Positions 26,111-35,596 of a stretch of 39,846 nt of DNA are shown piece by piece; positions within the stretch are counted from its first letter, which is position 1, and each line of letters begins with the position of its first letter. The stretch lies in the NCBI GenBank assembly GCA_001775095.1, contig MFCA01000001.1, positions 1 to 39,846 on the forward strand. The letters are read 5' to 3'. A program made the translations under genes and the position numbers. The notes under the pieces are model-generated. The model did not search any database and was not told where the DNA came from. It was given only the letters and a program-made list of their open reading frames with translations. This DNA comes from Candidatus Curtissbacteria bacterium RIFOXYA1_FULL_41_14 (GTDB taxonomy: Bacteria > Patescibacteriota > Microgenomatia > Curtissbacterales > GWA2-41-24).

Positions 26111-26605
26111 TTAACCGACTATCACGTTAAACTCAACAAGTAACGTATCCAAAACCTCCAAAAATTTCTTCTCATCCATTGGGCAACCCGCAACATAGAC
26201 ATCCACCTTAACTACTTCATCAACTTTTAAAACCTTAGGAGTGTATGAAAAACGCTCCAGTATCGGCTTTATTTCGGAAAGTGTCGCCTGGTCAAAAAGA
26301 TTCCTCTGCGCAGAGGGGAATCCGGAGACTGCACAAGACCCGATTGCCACAAGTTTTGTAGAGAGTCCGCGGATTTTTTTCAATTTTTCCGCTTGATTCT
26401 GGCTGGAAATTGCACCTTCCACAAATGCGACATCCAATTGGTCCAAAATGTTTTTAGTCCTTAAAGCTTTAGCATAACGTATGTCCAATAAATTTTTCCA
26501 TCTAAAAAAATAATCGTTGAGAAGCTCGGTAAAAATAATTGTCGAATCCTCGCAGCAGGTAAAAGAAAACCAACCGACCCTAAGTTTTTTTGGAGTGTCC
26601 GGCAT
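26111..26605 (-). CDS. NiFe hydrogenase small (delta) subunit, NADH:ubiquinone 20-kDa type
   Basis: VGWFSFTCCEDSTIIFTELL; VAFVEGAISSQ; LVAIGSCAVSGFPSAQRN; VYVAGCPMDEKKFLE. Confidence 0.92.
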   Translation of the reverse strand: MPDTPKKLRVGWFSFTCCEDSTIIFTELLNDYFFRWKNLLDIRYAKALRTKNILDQLDVAFVEGAISSQNQAEKLKKIRGLSTKLVAIGSCAVSGFPSAQRNLFDQATLSEIKPILERFSYTPKVLKVDEVVKVDVYVAGCPMDEKKFLEVLDTLLVEFNVIVG

Positions 26606-26786
26606 TAAAATAAACTACACACGGCCTGAAGGCCGTTGTATTTTCTTCCTTCGCTTCGCGAGATTCAATCTTTATCCATGGTCGAAGGCCATGGATTTCG
26701 CTCGCTCGTAATAAGTATAGCAAAGACTAATTGATGGAATCATGCAAACTATGCTAGAGTAAACTAGTAGCCTCGGTTTCAGTCAC

Positions 26787-28538
26787 ATGGACACTGGTTT
26801 AATCAAAAAAAAGCTCTCCGATTTCAAAATCCCTCCTAATCTAGATGATTATGAAAAGGTCAGGCAGTCATTCTCATACCAAGATGCCAAGAAAGAAATA
26901 GACTTTGTCGGCGGGAAGCTTAACGCAGCCGAAAACGCCATCGAAAGAAATGCCAAAAACTTCAGAAAGAATAAAATCGCTCTCTACTGGAAAGGAGCAG
27001 ACGGAAATGAGCAAAAATTTACTTTTTTGGAACTTAACGATGCGGCCAATCAATTCGCCAATCTTCTCCATGAATTCAATGTCGATCAGGGCGATCGTGT
27101 TTTTTTCTTCCTGTCGAGAGTCCCCGAACTCTATTTCGGATTCCTGGGTACTTTAAAACGCGGTGCCATTGCCGGAACGATGTTCGCGGCCTTCGGTCCT
27201 CAGGCAATCGAAGATCGGCTAGGAAACAGTCAAGCACGAATTCTGGTAACTGAGCCGGAGCTATTCGACCGAGTCGAAAAAGTAGCCCACAAACTTACTA
27301 ATCTTGAAACTGTTTTTGTTACCGGTGAGCCTCAGAAGGTCAAGCATCTGAAAATTCACGGCAAAAAAGTTTTTAGCTTTACCGAAACTCTATCGAAAAT
27401 GTCCAAAAACTATAAAACCCGAATGATGAATCCTGAAGATCCTGCCTTTATGCTTTACACTTCCGGAACAACAGGTAAACCCAAGGGCGTAGTTCATGTT
27501 CACAAGGCAATTATTCACGAACACATCAGTGCAAAGTTCGTTTTGGATCTTCGGGATGATGACGTTTACTGGTGTACGGCCGATCCTGGTTGGGTGACCG
27601 GTATTGCATATGAAATTTTGGGATCCTGGAGTAACGGATCATCAACCGTTGTCACCAATGGCAGATTTGACCCGGGGGAGTGGTACTCAATTCTTCAGGA
27701 TTATAAAGTGACAGTCTGGTATACAGCTCCAACTGCAATTAGAATGTTAATGGCAGCAGGCAATGATCTTGTAAAAAAATATGATCTCTCCTCACTTAGG
27801 CATTTGGCCAGTGTAGGCGAACCTTTAAATCCGGAGCCGATCCGCTGGGGCCTCAAAGTTTTTGGCCTGCCGTTTCATGATAACTGGTGGCAAACAGAAA
27901 CCGGCGGAATCTTAATCGCCAACTACCCGGCAATGGATATTAAACCTGGCTCAATGGGTAGACCCCTTCCTGGAATCGAGGCGGCAATTGTTGATGATAA
28001 AGGCAAAAAACTTAGCCCAAACCAGGAGGGTAACTTGGCTATTAAACCCGGCTGGCCGTCAATGATGCACACAATTTGGCGAAGACCGGAAAAATACAAA
28101 TCTTATTTTACGGGCGGCTGGTACATATCAGGTGATAGGGCTTATCGTGATAAGGATGGCTATTTTTGGTTTATCGGACGGGCAGACGACGTCATTAAAA
28201 CTTCCGGTGAAAGGGTCGGACCCTTTGAAGTTGAATCAGCACTAATTGAGCACCCGTCAATTATCGAAGCTGGAGTTATCGGCAAACCGGATCCCTTGCG
28301 CGGGGAAATTATCAAGGCTTTTGTTAAACTAAAAGAGGGAGTTAAACCTTCCGAGAATCTAAAGGAGGAAATTGCCCAATTTGTCAAAAAACACCTGGCT
28401 GCACACGCATTTCCCCGCGAAATAGAATTTATTGATAAACTTCCAAAAACCCGCTCGGGTAAAATCATGCGCCGCCTCTTAAAAGCGAAAGAACTAGGGC
28501 TGCCAGTTGGCGACACTTCAACCTTAGAGGAGTTTTAA
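26787..28538 (+). CDS. AMP-forming acetyl-CoA synthetase-like
   Basis: MLYTSGTTGKPKGVVHVHKA; CTADPGWVTGIAYE; DNWWQTETGG; GDRAYRDKDGYFWFIGRADDVIKTSGERVGPFEVES; TRSGKIMRR. Confidence 0.95.
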   Translation: MDTGLIKKKLSDFKIPPNLDDYEKVRQSFSYQDAKKEIDFVGGKLNAAENAIERNAKNFRKNKIALYWKGADGNEQKFTFLELNDAANQFANLLHEFNVDQGDRVFFFLSRVPELYFGFLGTLKRGAIAGTMFAAFGPQAIEDRLGNSQARILVTEPELFDRVEKVAHKLTNLETVFVTGEPQKVKHLKIHGKKVFSFTETLSKMSKNYKTRMMNPEDPAFMLYTSGTTGKPKGVVHVHKAIIHEHISAKFVLDLRDDDVYWCTADPGWVTGIAYEILGSWSNGSSTVVTNGRFDPGEWYSILQDYKVTVWYTAPTAIRMLMAAGNDLVKKYDLSSLRHLASVGEPLNPEPIRWGLKVFGLPFHDNWWQTETGGILIANYPAMDIKPGSMGRPLPGIEAAIVDDKGKKLSPNQEGNLAIKPGWPSMMHTIWRRPEKYKSYFTGGWYISGDRAYRDKDGYFWFIGRADDVIKTSGERVGPFEVESALIEHPSIIEAGVIGKPDPLRGEIIKAFVKLKEGVKPSENLKEEIAQFVKKHLAAHAFPREIEFIDKLPKTRSGKIMRRLLKAKELGLPVGDTSTLEEF

Positions 28539-28540
28539 AT

Positions 28541-30274
28541 ATGGACAGAGACAGTTTGAACTGGAAAGTGGCTGGTTACGCTGGTGAAGGGATAATGACT
28601 ACCGGACTCCTGTTTTCTAAAACCGCGAGCCGTCACGGCTGGTATATTTTCGACTATCCTGAATATCCATCGTTAATTCGAGGAGGTCATAATACTTACC
28701 AGGTTCATGCCGGTAAGAATCACATCCATAGTCAAAAAATAGCCCTCAATTTGTTAGTGGCTTTAAATCGAGATGCGCTAGAATTTCACCGCGACGAGTT
28801 AGATGAAAACTCCCTAATTATTTATGACCAAGAAGACGACAACATTGACATAGAAAAATACAATCTGCCTGGAAAGTCAGCCAATTTACCAATGATTCGT
28901 TTAGCTTCTGAAGTCGGGGGAGAAAGGGTTATGGGTAATAACGTAGCTCTTGGCGCATCAATATTTGCCTTAGGGCTTGACCTTGGTATCTTAGATCAGG
29001 TTATTGCCGATGTTTTCGCTGGTAAAAAAGAAATTATTAATCTTAATCAAAAAGCCGCAAAAGCCGGATATGACTATATCCAAAAATCAGGGGTCCGACC
29101 CCTAATAGGGGTTGAACCCCTAAAGCCAACTGCTGATTTGGCACCAATGACTGGTAACGAGGCAATTGCTCTAGGTGCCCTTGCCGGCGGCCTTCAATTT
29201 TATGTCGCTTACCCAATGACGCCTTCAAGTTCAATCCTACACTTTTTGGCAGAAACAGCTCGCATGACAAAAATAGTTGTTAAGCATGCCGAAGACGAAA
29301 TATCAGCAGCCAACATGGCGCTTGGTGCTTCTTTCGCCGGAGTAAGAAGTATGGTGGCAACATCCGGTGGCGGATTTTGTTACATGGTCGAAGCATTAGG
29401 AGAATCGGGAGTTAGTGAATTACCTTTGGTGATTGTTGAATCGATGAGGCCGGGTCCGGCTCTAGGAATGCCAACTTGGACTGCCCAGAGCGACCTCAAG
29501 TTCTTAATAAACGCCAGTCATGATGAATTTCCCCGTTTTATTTTTGCTCCCGGAGACGCACAAGAGGCATTTGAACTTTCAAAAAAAGCTCTTGTACTTG
29601 CTGAAACGTATCAAGTGCCTGTCATTTTACTTTCTGACAAATATCTTTCAGAAAGCCGATATAGTCTAAAACTCCCTGAGACTGTCTTTAAAAATAATCG
29701 ATTTGGATTTGAAAATAACCCGAAGCCCGATACCAATAGTTTTTATCCCAGATATCGGCTAACCGAAACTGGTGTAAGCGAAAGGTCAGTCCCGGGGCAA
29801 TCTGGCGGGATTCACATTACAACAAGTTACGAACACGATGAATATGGTTTCACAGCCGAAGATACAAATGCCAGAAAATCTCAAGTTGAAAAGCGTTTCA
29901 AAAAAATTGAGTCCATGAAACAGGAAATACCATCCCAGTTCTGGGAAGAAGAGCCTCAAGCTAAACTAACTTTTATTTCCTTCGGATCGACAAAGGGCCC
30001 AATTCGGCAAGCAAGAGAGGAGTTGAAAAGGCAAAGAGTAGCAACTAACATGCTTAATCTTTCCTGGCTCTGGCCGTTTCCGAAAGACCAGGTCAAAAAG
30101 TCAGTCGAAAGTTCAAAGAGTGCTGTTGTTGTCGAAGGTAATTATCAAGGACAATTAGCGTCACTTATTACTCAAGAAACGGGAATTGTTGTCAAAAACA
30201 GACTTAATCGCTATGATGGACGTCCGTTCTACCCTGAGGAAATTGTCAATTATGTTAAAAACCTATCCATTTAA
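28541..30274 (+). CDS. 2-oxoacid:acceptor oxidoreductase, fused gamma-alpha subunit
   Basis: GYAGEGIMTTGLLFSKTASRHGWY...YPSLIRGGHNTYQV; GNEAIALGALAGGLQFYVAYPMTPSSSILHFLA. Confidence 0.94.
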   Translation: MDRDSLNWKVAGYAGEGIMTTGLLFSKTASRHGWYIFDYPEYPSLIRGGHNTYQVHAGKNHIHSQKIALNLLVALNRDALEFHRDELDENSLIIYDQEDDNIDIEKYNLPGKSANLPMIRLASEVGGERVMGNNVALGASIFALGLDLGILDQVIADVFAGKKEIINLNQKAAKAGYDYIQKSGVRPLIGVEPLKPTADLAPMTGNEAIALGALAGGLQFYVAYPMTPSSSILHFLAETARMTKIVVKHAEDEISAANMALGASFAGVRSMVATSGGGFCYMVEALGESGVSELPLVIVESMRPGPALGMPTWTAQSDLKFLINASHDEFPRFIFAPGDAQEAFELSKKALVLAETYQVPVILLSDKYLSESRYSLKLPETVFKNNRFGFENNPKPDTNSFYPRYRLTETGVSERSVPGQSGGIHITTSYEHDEYGFTAEDTNARKSQVEKRFKKIESMKQEIPSQFWEEEPQAKLTFISFGSTKGPIRQAREELKRQRVATNMLNLSWLWPFPKDQVKKSVESSKSAVVVEGNYQGQLASLITQETGIVVKNRLNRYDGRPFYPEEIVNYVKNLSI

Positions 30275-31094
30275 CCCAACCTGGTGTCCCGGTTGCGGAA
30301 ACTTTGCAATTTGGGCAAGCTTAAAACAAGGAATTGCGGATACGAAATATCCAAAGGAAAAATTTGCTCTTTTTTACGATGTCGGTTGTTCGGGAGATAT
30401 GGCTGATTTTAACCAGTACTACGGATTTCACACGCTTCACGGCCGGGCCCTACCGACAGCAGTCGGTGCCAAACTTGCCAATCACGAATTAAAAGTGATT
30501 GTCATAATCGGTGATGGCGGCTGTTACGGGGAAGGCGGGACTCACTTTTTGAATTTAATGCGGGGCAATCACGACGTTACTCTTCTAGTCCACGACAACC
30601 ACCGTTATAGCTTAACCACCGGCCAGATGAGTCCGACAACCGAAAAGGGGACTAAAACGAAATCTACCCCCGAGGGGAGTATCGAGGAAGCGTTAAATCC
30701 AATCGCCATCGCAATCAGCAATCATGCCACTTTCATTGCCCGGGAATTTGCGCCTGATATTCCACGACTGACTCAGAGAATTACCCAGGCGATAAATCAC
30801 ACCGGATTTTCTATAATAGACATCCTGCAGCCTTGTCCGATTTTCAATCCCAAGCAAAGTCACGAGTGGTACAGACAAATGTTGGTAAAGCTGGAAGATG
30901 AAAATCACAAACCAAATAGCCGTGAGGACGCTTGGAAGCAATCAGTCAGAATCGATAAACTACCGATTGGTCTTTTCTTTCAGGAAACAAAACCTGCCTA
31001 TCACGAGCAAGTCTCAGAGCTGAAAGAAGGCCCTCTAGTTAATAAATCGATAGAAACTATTGACATCGGAAATCTTATAAAGAATTTTAGATAA
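30252..31094 (+). CDS. 2-oxoacid:acceptor oxidoreductase, beta subunit
   Basis: TWCPGCGNFAIW; FYDVGCSGDMADF; GRALPTAVGAKLAN; IIGDGGCYGEGG; start at MLKTYP overlapping the alpha gene. Confidence 0.94.
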   Translation: MLKTYPFNPTWCPGCGNFAIWASLKQGIADTKYPKEKFALFYDVGCSGDMADFNQYYGFHTLHGRALPTAVGAKLANHELKVIVIIGDGGCYGEGGTHFLNLMRGNHDVTLLVHDNHRYSLTTGQMSPTTEKGTKTKSTPEGSIEEALNPIAIAISNHATFIAREFAPDIPRLTQRITQAINHTGFSIIDILQPCPIFNPKQSHEWYRQMLVKLEDENHKPNSREDAWKQSVRIDKLPIGLFFQETKPAYHEQVSELKEGPLVNKSIETIDIGNLIKNFR

Positions 31095-31116
31095 CCGCTC
31101 CGAAGAAAAATCTATT

Positions 31117-31605
31117 CTACTGTTTAAATAATAAAACCTTCAGTGGTTTGAGGCCCGCATAGTCATGGTGTCTCAGATCCGGTTTATATGGTGTATTATT
31201 TAGACCAATCGGTTTAGTCAGCTTTAACGCGACCTGAATTTTTTCGGTAAGCGGTAAAGTATTATCTGTAATACTTTCCCAGCCGGAACAAGTTTCAGGG
31301 TTCGAAAAGCTCACTCCTATGCTTGTACCATCAGAAATTACTTTAATCGCATTACCAACAACTAATGGTCTATTCAAAACGTGATCCCATCCTAGTGTAA
31401 TTCCATTCCAGTACATTGAAGCTGTATATTTTTTATCTGCCGTCTCCCCGACTAACATGATGTGTTGTGCCCCATGCTTCTTTAAACCTTCCACCGCCTT
31501 TTTGAGAAGTCTAAGCCCACCTTCCTTCACAATAAGTCTTCTTGCTTGGTCCGTCGGGAAAAATGGTTCCAATGATCTGAAAAAGCTTTCAATTATTACT
31601 GGCAT
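31117..31605 (-). CDS. Hypothetical protein
   Basis: Single ORF without a recognised family. Confidence 0.55.
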   Translation of the reverse strand: MPVIIESFFRSLEPFFPTDQARRLIVKEGGLRLLKKAVEGLKKHGAQHIMLVGETADKKYTASMYWNGITLGWDHVLNRPLVVGNAIKVISDGTSIGVSFSNPETCSGWESITDNTLPLTEKIQVALKLTKPIGLNNTPYKPDLRHHDYAGLKPLKVLLFKQ

Positions 31606-31679
31606 AATTGTCAGGTTACCAATGGGCAGTCAAAAATCAACATCAGGCAGTTTACTGTCCGAAAATTGCAGATAGTTTA

Positions 31680-31705
31680 CTATCCGGAACTTTAGTGAAG
31701 GATAG
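31680..31705. repeat. Small hairpin element CTATCC-GGAACTTTAGTGAA-GGATAG
   Basis: Third member of the GTAACTTTAGTG hairpin family; compensatory arm changes. Confidence 0.7.
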
Positions 31706-31723
31706 TGCCGCTACGTAGACGTT

Positions 31724-31742
31724 GTTAGAACTTTTTGGGTTC
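31724..31742 (-). repeat. Gene-end repeat R1 (GAACCCAAAAAGTTCTAAC)
   Basis: Encodes EPKKF* of the upstream gene; same sequence as R2-R4. Confidence 0.8.
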
Positions 31743-32840
31743 AACAAGCCTTGCAACTGCCGACAAGTTTGTAACTTCCATGTCAACTTCTCTTATATCT
31801 GCAGATACTTTTTCCGAAGACCTTTTAGAACCCTGCCGTTGGGCATGGAGTGGAGTTACTCTGTCAATTCCGCGGACACTTTCTACTTGTCTTGGACTAT
31901 CATCTACATACACAAATGGAACCTCTGGAATTTCTTTAACTAGTTTCTCAATGATGGGGTTCTTCCTGCCTCTCGTATAAAGCAGTATTTCGTCAGGGAT
32001 TCGTCTCCCTTTTGCAGAGACTGCCTCAATTCCTCTTAGTACTTTTTCTAGCTGAAATCCCGCTTCTCCGAAAGTTGCAACAATAAATCTAACGTTTTCG
32101 GATAAATCAAAATGATCAATCTCGTCAGCTGGTATATTTGATCCTGTCATTGTTCGCATATAAATAGACCATACTTCTTCATCTACACCGCTAGGTTTCT
32201 CATTAAAGCGGACACTTGTAGATTGATTGGCAAGTTCGACAAAATATTTCTTCGGAGAACCGTTTTTGGTTTTTTCTTTGACGCCGATCTGGTCTTGTAG
32301 CTTTGGCAGAACAGTTTCGATCAAATAAGTACGAGCAAGACTTTCATCTTCTTGACTACCAGTCAAAGCATTTAAGAAATCAGGTGTTTTTGATTTCTGA
32401 ATAGACTTGACCAGTATGGAAGTTGCAACAAGTTCCAGTAATGGCGAATAGTGTTCTGGGTGTGTTCCGTTGACCGGGAGCACTCTTGCAGCTGCGTTTA
32501 AGGTTTTACAGGCGTTTAAAAATTTCTCACGAAGAGTTGGATTAACGTTAGGAATCAAGGATAAATATGATTTGTAGAGCCTAGGTTTTCTTTCTGTATA
32601 GGGCTCCAAAGTATCATCCCAGTCAAAAATCGCGCAAGATTCCACCTTACCAGGTGGCTTAAAAATAATTCTCCACGCTCGGGATATATCTCCCTCGTGT
32701 TCGCCAGTTATGCCTTTTATTTCTGGCAACTTTCCTTGATTAAGTTTCTCGAAAGCAGGAAGGTAAGTCCTTATAATCTCCGCTTCATTCTTAAATTGCG
32801 GCTCAGCTTCCTGGCTCTCCATAACTGAATTATAAGTCAT
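31725..32840 (-). CDS. HAD-like protein, hypothetical
   Basis: SCAIFDWDDTLEPYTERKPRLYKSY; VPFVYVDDSPRQVES. Confidence 0.65.
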   Translation of the reverse strand: MTYNSVMESQEAEPQFKNEAEIIRTYLPAFEKLNQGKLPEIKGITGEHEGDISRAWRIIFKPPGKVESCAIFDWDDTLEPYTERKPRLYKSYLSLIPNVNPTLREKFLNACKTLNAAARVLPVNGTHPEHYSPLLELVATSILVKSIQKSKTPDFLNALTGSQEDESLARTYLIETVLPKLQDQIGVKEKTKNGSPKKYFVELANQSTSVRFNEKPSGVDEEVWSIYMRTMTGSNIPADEIDHFDLSENVRFIVATFGEAGFQLEKVLRGIEAVSAKGRRIPDEILLYTRGRKNPIIEKLVKEIPEVPFVYVDDSPRQVESVRGIDRVTPLHAQRQGSKRSSEKVSADIREVDMEVTNLSAVARLVEPKKF

Positions 32841-32848
32841 TTAAATAG

Positions 32849-32861
32849 AAAAAGTTCTAAC
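32849..32861 (+). repeat. Partial gene-end repeat (AAAAAGTTCTAAC)
   Basis: 13-nt match to the 3' part of R3. Confidence 0.5.
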
Positions 32862-32929
32862 TCTTCAATTAATTCAGAGTCATGACCTCCGACTTTGGGT
32901 AGTCAAAAACTGAGGCTAAAATTGGTCTG

Positions 32930-33002
32930 TGCCGGGAGTCGGAGTCGAACCGACATAGCCCGTTTTTCAGACGGGTGCGTTGACCACCTCTGCCATCCCG
33001 GC
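32930..33002 (-). tRNA. tRNA-Phe (anticodon GAA)
   Basis: GCCGGGA/TCCCGGC acceptor; CCCGT-CTGAAAA-ACGGG anticodon arm; GTCGGTTCGACTCCGAC T-arm. Confidence 0.92.
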
Positions 33003-33123
33003 TCAATGCGGCCTCCCAAATTATACAATTTTACCCAATCACAATCTAGGACTGCGCTAATCACTTGAGTCTTTTGGAAAAAGCGCTAACATCATCATTC
33101 TACGTATCGGTACTGACCCATAG

Positions 33124-34065
33124 TTGAATATGAGTAGGGCTGGGATTACAATTCTCCTTATGAACGAAAATCAGCCGACACCGTTCGAACACGTAGACAC
33201 CCCGGATGAATTGCAATATTGGCAATTTGTTGCGGGTGATTATAGCAGACACCTAACTCTTTATTCTGCAAGACCTCCCTTTATCGGATCCAGTGGTATT
33301 CACCCCGATGCCAACTTTGAAGAACTGAGAAAATGGCTTAATGATGAAGCAAAATACAGGAAAGAAATAGCAAATTCGCCTGTTCATGAACTGCGGAGCT
33401 GTGAATTAAGTTTTAAAAAAATCATTGATTATTACTTAGAAAGAAACAAAGCCGCAGAAAGACCAACAATCGCTATGGACGTTGGAGCAATGGCGGCAAC
33501 TTCATGGATTAGGTTAGGGTGTGCTTTTCGGGAACAAATCGAGAGAGGGCAACTTTTGCTAATTGCTACAAATCGTACCTATTCTCCATACGATCAAGGA
33601 CTTGATATTCCTAAAATGCCTGATGAATTGAAAGAATTTGTTAGAGAAAACTAAGATCTAGTCCATTTTCTGGTAGCCGATGCAGATTCTTTCCCTTCCC
33701 TTGCTGTTACATTACCTGCTGGTGAATCGCTAAGAGTTATGGGGAATATAGATTTTGCCCATGAATCTGAGTCTCTTAGTAAATATTCTCCAGATCCAGA
33801 AAGAGATATACGGATTCTGGGAAGAATGATTTCCAAAAATGGGATTTATCTTTCTCACGGTGGTTTCCCGTACTCTGATCACTTGCCCGAAGATGTATGG
33901 CTTGATAATCCTCGCTTTGTAGCTGTTCGGAATGCTCACAGAAAACTAGTAAATGATTTAGAATTTACGTTAGTGACAGAAGTTGAGGAGGGTGTAAAAA
34001 GAGGGGCAGATTTGATTTATGCAGTTTTCAAAAAGCCTTGTGCGCCACCTATTGCGTTCGATTGA
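33124..34065 (+). pseudogene. Hypothetical protein gene split by one in-frame TAA (33652..33654)
   Basis: ORFs 33124..33654 and 33739..34065 share a frame, and the bases between remain open (DLVHFLVADADSFPSLAVTLPAGESLRV-M). Confidence 0.65.
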
Positions 34066-34079
34066 ACCCAAAAAGTTCT
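34064..34079 (+). repeat. Gene-end repeat R2 (GAACCCAAAAAGTTCT)
   Basis: Overlaps the TGA stop of the upstream ORF. Confidence 0.8.
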
Positions 34080-34083
34080 CCTA

Positions 34084-34680
34084 TTGTATACTTCAGGTGT
34101 GATTGAGATAAAGACAATCATTGCTGTCACAGCAGTAGGACTATCGATTATTGGTTACGCACCCTATATCCGTGACACGCTAAAGGGGAAAACAACACCA
34201 CATGTATATACGTGGTTAGTATGGGGTTTAAACGCTTCAATCGTCTTTGCACTTCAAGTGAGCGCGGGTGCAGGGGTTGGCTCATGGATTACATTAACAG
34301 TTGCGATACTTAACTTTATTGTGATCTTGCTTGGGATGAGAATAGGCAAAAAAGATATCACGAAATCAGACAAAATTTTTCTTCTTCTATCCTTTGTTGC
34401 TATATTTTTGTGGCTAATTATAAAGCAGCCCGTATTATCCGTTATCCTAGTTGTCACAATAGGTATGCTAGGTTTTGCTCCTACAATTAGAAAATCATGG
34501 AATAAACCACATTCTGAAACACTATTCTTATATGGACTCAACACGTTCAGGCATACACTGGGCTTATTTGCCCTTCAGCAGTACAGCATAGTCACATGGT
34601 TGTATCCAGCTACTTGGGTTGTCCTGAATGGATTATTTAGTCTGATGCTGATAGTTAGGCGAAAGCAACTGCAGAAGTAA
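34084..34680 (+). CDS. PQ-loop-like membrane protein
   Basis: Two-fold repeat GYAPYIRDTLKGKTTPHVYTWLVWGLN / GFAPTIRKSWNKPHSETLFLYGLN. Confidence 0.6.
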   Translation: MYTSGVIEIKTIIAVTAVGLSIIGYAPYIRDTLKGKTTPHVYTWLVWGLNASIVFALQVSAGAGVGSWITLTVAILNFIVILLGMRIGKKDITKSDKIFLLLSFVAIFLWLIIKQPVLSVILVVTIGMLGFAPTIRKSWNKPHSETLFLYGLNTFRHTLGLFALQQYSIVTWLYPATWVVLNGLFSLMLIVRRKQLQK

Positions 34681-34698
34681 GAATGTTATTTTGATTTT

Positions 34699-34717
34699 GA
34701 ACCCAAAAAGTTCTAAC
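34699..34717 (+). repeat. Gene-end repeat R3 (GAACCCAAAAAGTTCTAAC)
   Basis: Exact match to R1 over 19 nt. Confidence 0.8.
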
Positions 34718-34789
34718 GCCGTCTACAGTTCGGCACAAAACTAGACCTATAGTTGATATTCGGACTTCAATTTTGTATAATCCTCTTCT

Positions 34790-35596
34790 ATGTCTAATGC
34801 TGGTATAGAAAGAGAGTCAGAGCGTGTCGAGCAAGAACATTTTGCTACTCGGATAATTGTAGTAAAGATTGGCAGCAGCACAATCACTGAAGGTGCTACA
34901 AAAGAAAACCCGCTTAATATCCAACTCATAGAAAATATTGCTAGACAATGCAGTCACCTTTATCAAAACGGTGTCAATGTAGTAATTGTAAGTTCAGGAG
35001 CTGTGGCATGTGGACACAATCTATTGTCATCAGCTGAAGAACAAAATACACCGGACAGACAAGTAGAGGCAGTCTTTGGACAACCCACTTTAATTGGTAC
35101 TTGGGTTGGAGCTTTTAGAAAATTTGGGGTCGTTGCTGGACAAGCACTTATTACAGAAAACGACCTAGAAGAGGCAAGAAAAGTTTTGCAAAGATCATTA
35201 AAAAGCGGCGTAGTTATTGTAAATGCGAATGATGCCGTTAGCACAACAGAAATGGAGGCGTTCTTACGTTTAGCGGATAATGATAGAATGGCAGCCGAAG
35301 TTGCAGATGCCGTAGAAGCAGACACTATTTTAATACTGACTGATGTAGACGGTGTTCTTGACGAAAAAAGGCAGTTAATCGAAGACGGTTTATTGATAGA
35401 TAGCAACACAAAATTTTTTAAAGGTTCTGGTGTGGGAACTGGAGGAATGGAGTCAAAAGTTGAAGTATTAGACAATTCCGCTAAAAAGGGAATAAGAGGA
35501 ATTATTGCGAGCGCTAAGCGTGGAGATATAGTCTTAGAAATTGCAAGAGGAAAAACTCAAGGTTGCACTGTTTTTAAACCAAAACAGGATTCCTGA
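34790..35596 (+). CDS. Glutamate 5-kinase-like amino acid kinase
   Basis: IIVVKIGSSTI; VVIVSSGAVACG; VNANDAVS; LADNDRMAAEVADAVEADTILILTDVDGV; GTGGMESKVE. Confidence 0.88.
   Translation: MSNAGIERESERVEQEHFATRIIVVKIGSSTITEGATKENPLNIQLIENIARQCSHLYQNGVNVVIVSSGAVACGHNLLSSAEEQNTPDRQVEAVFGQPTLIGTWVGAFRKFGVVAGQALITENDLEEARKVLQRSLKSGVVIVNANDAVSTTEMEAFLRLADNDRMAAEVADAVEADTILILTDVDGVLDEKRQLIEDGLLIDSNTKFFKGSGVGTGGMESKVEVLDNSAKKGIRGIIASAKRGDIVLEIARGKTQGCTVFKPKQDS

Noticed and set aside
34963-35475. 170-aa minus ORF opposite the amino acid kinase
   Set aside because: Ser/Thr-rich antisense shadow of a well-supported CDS.
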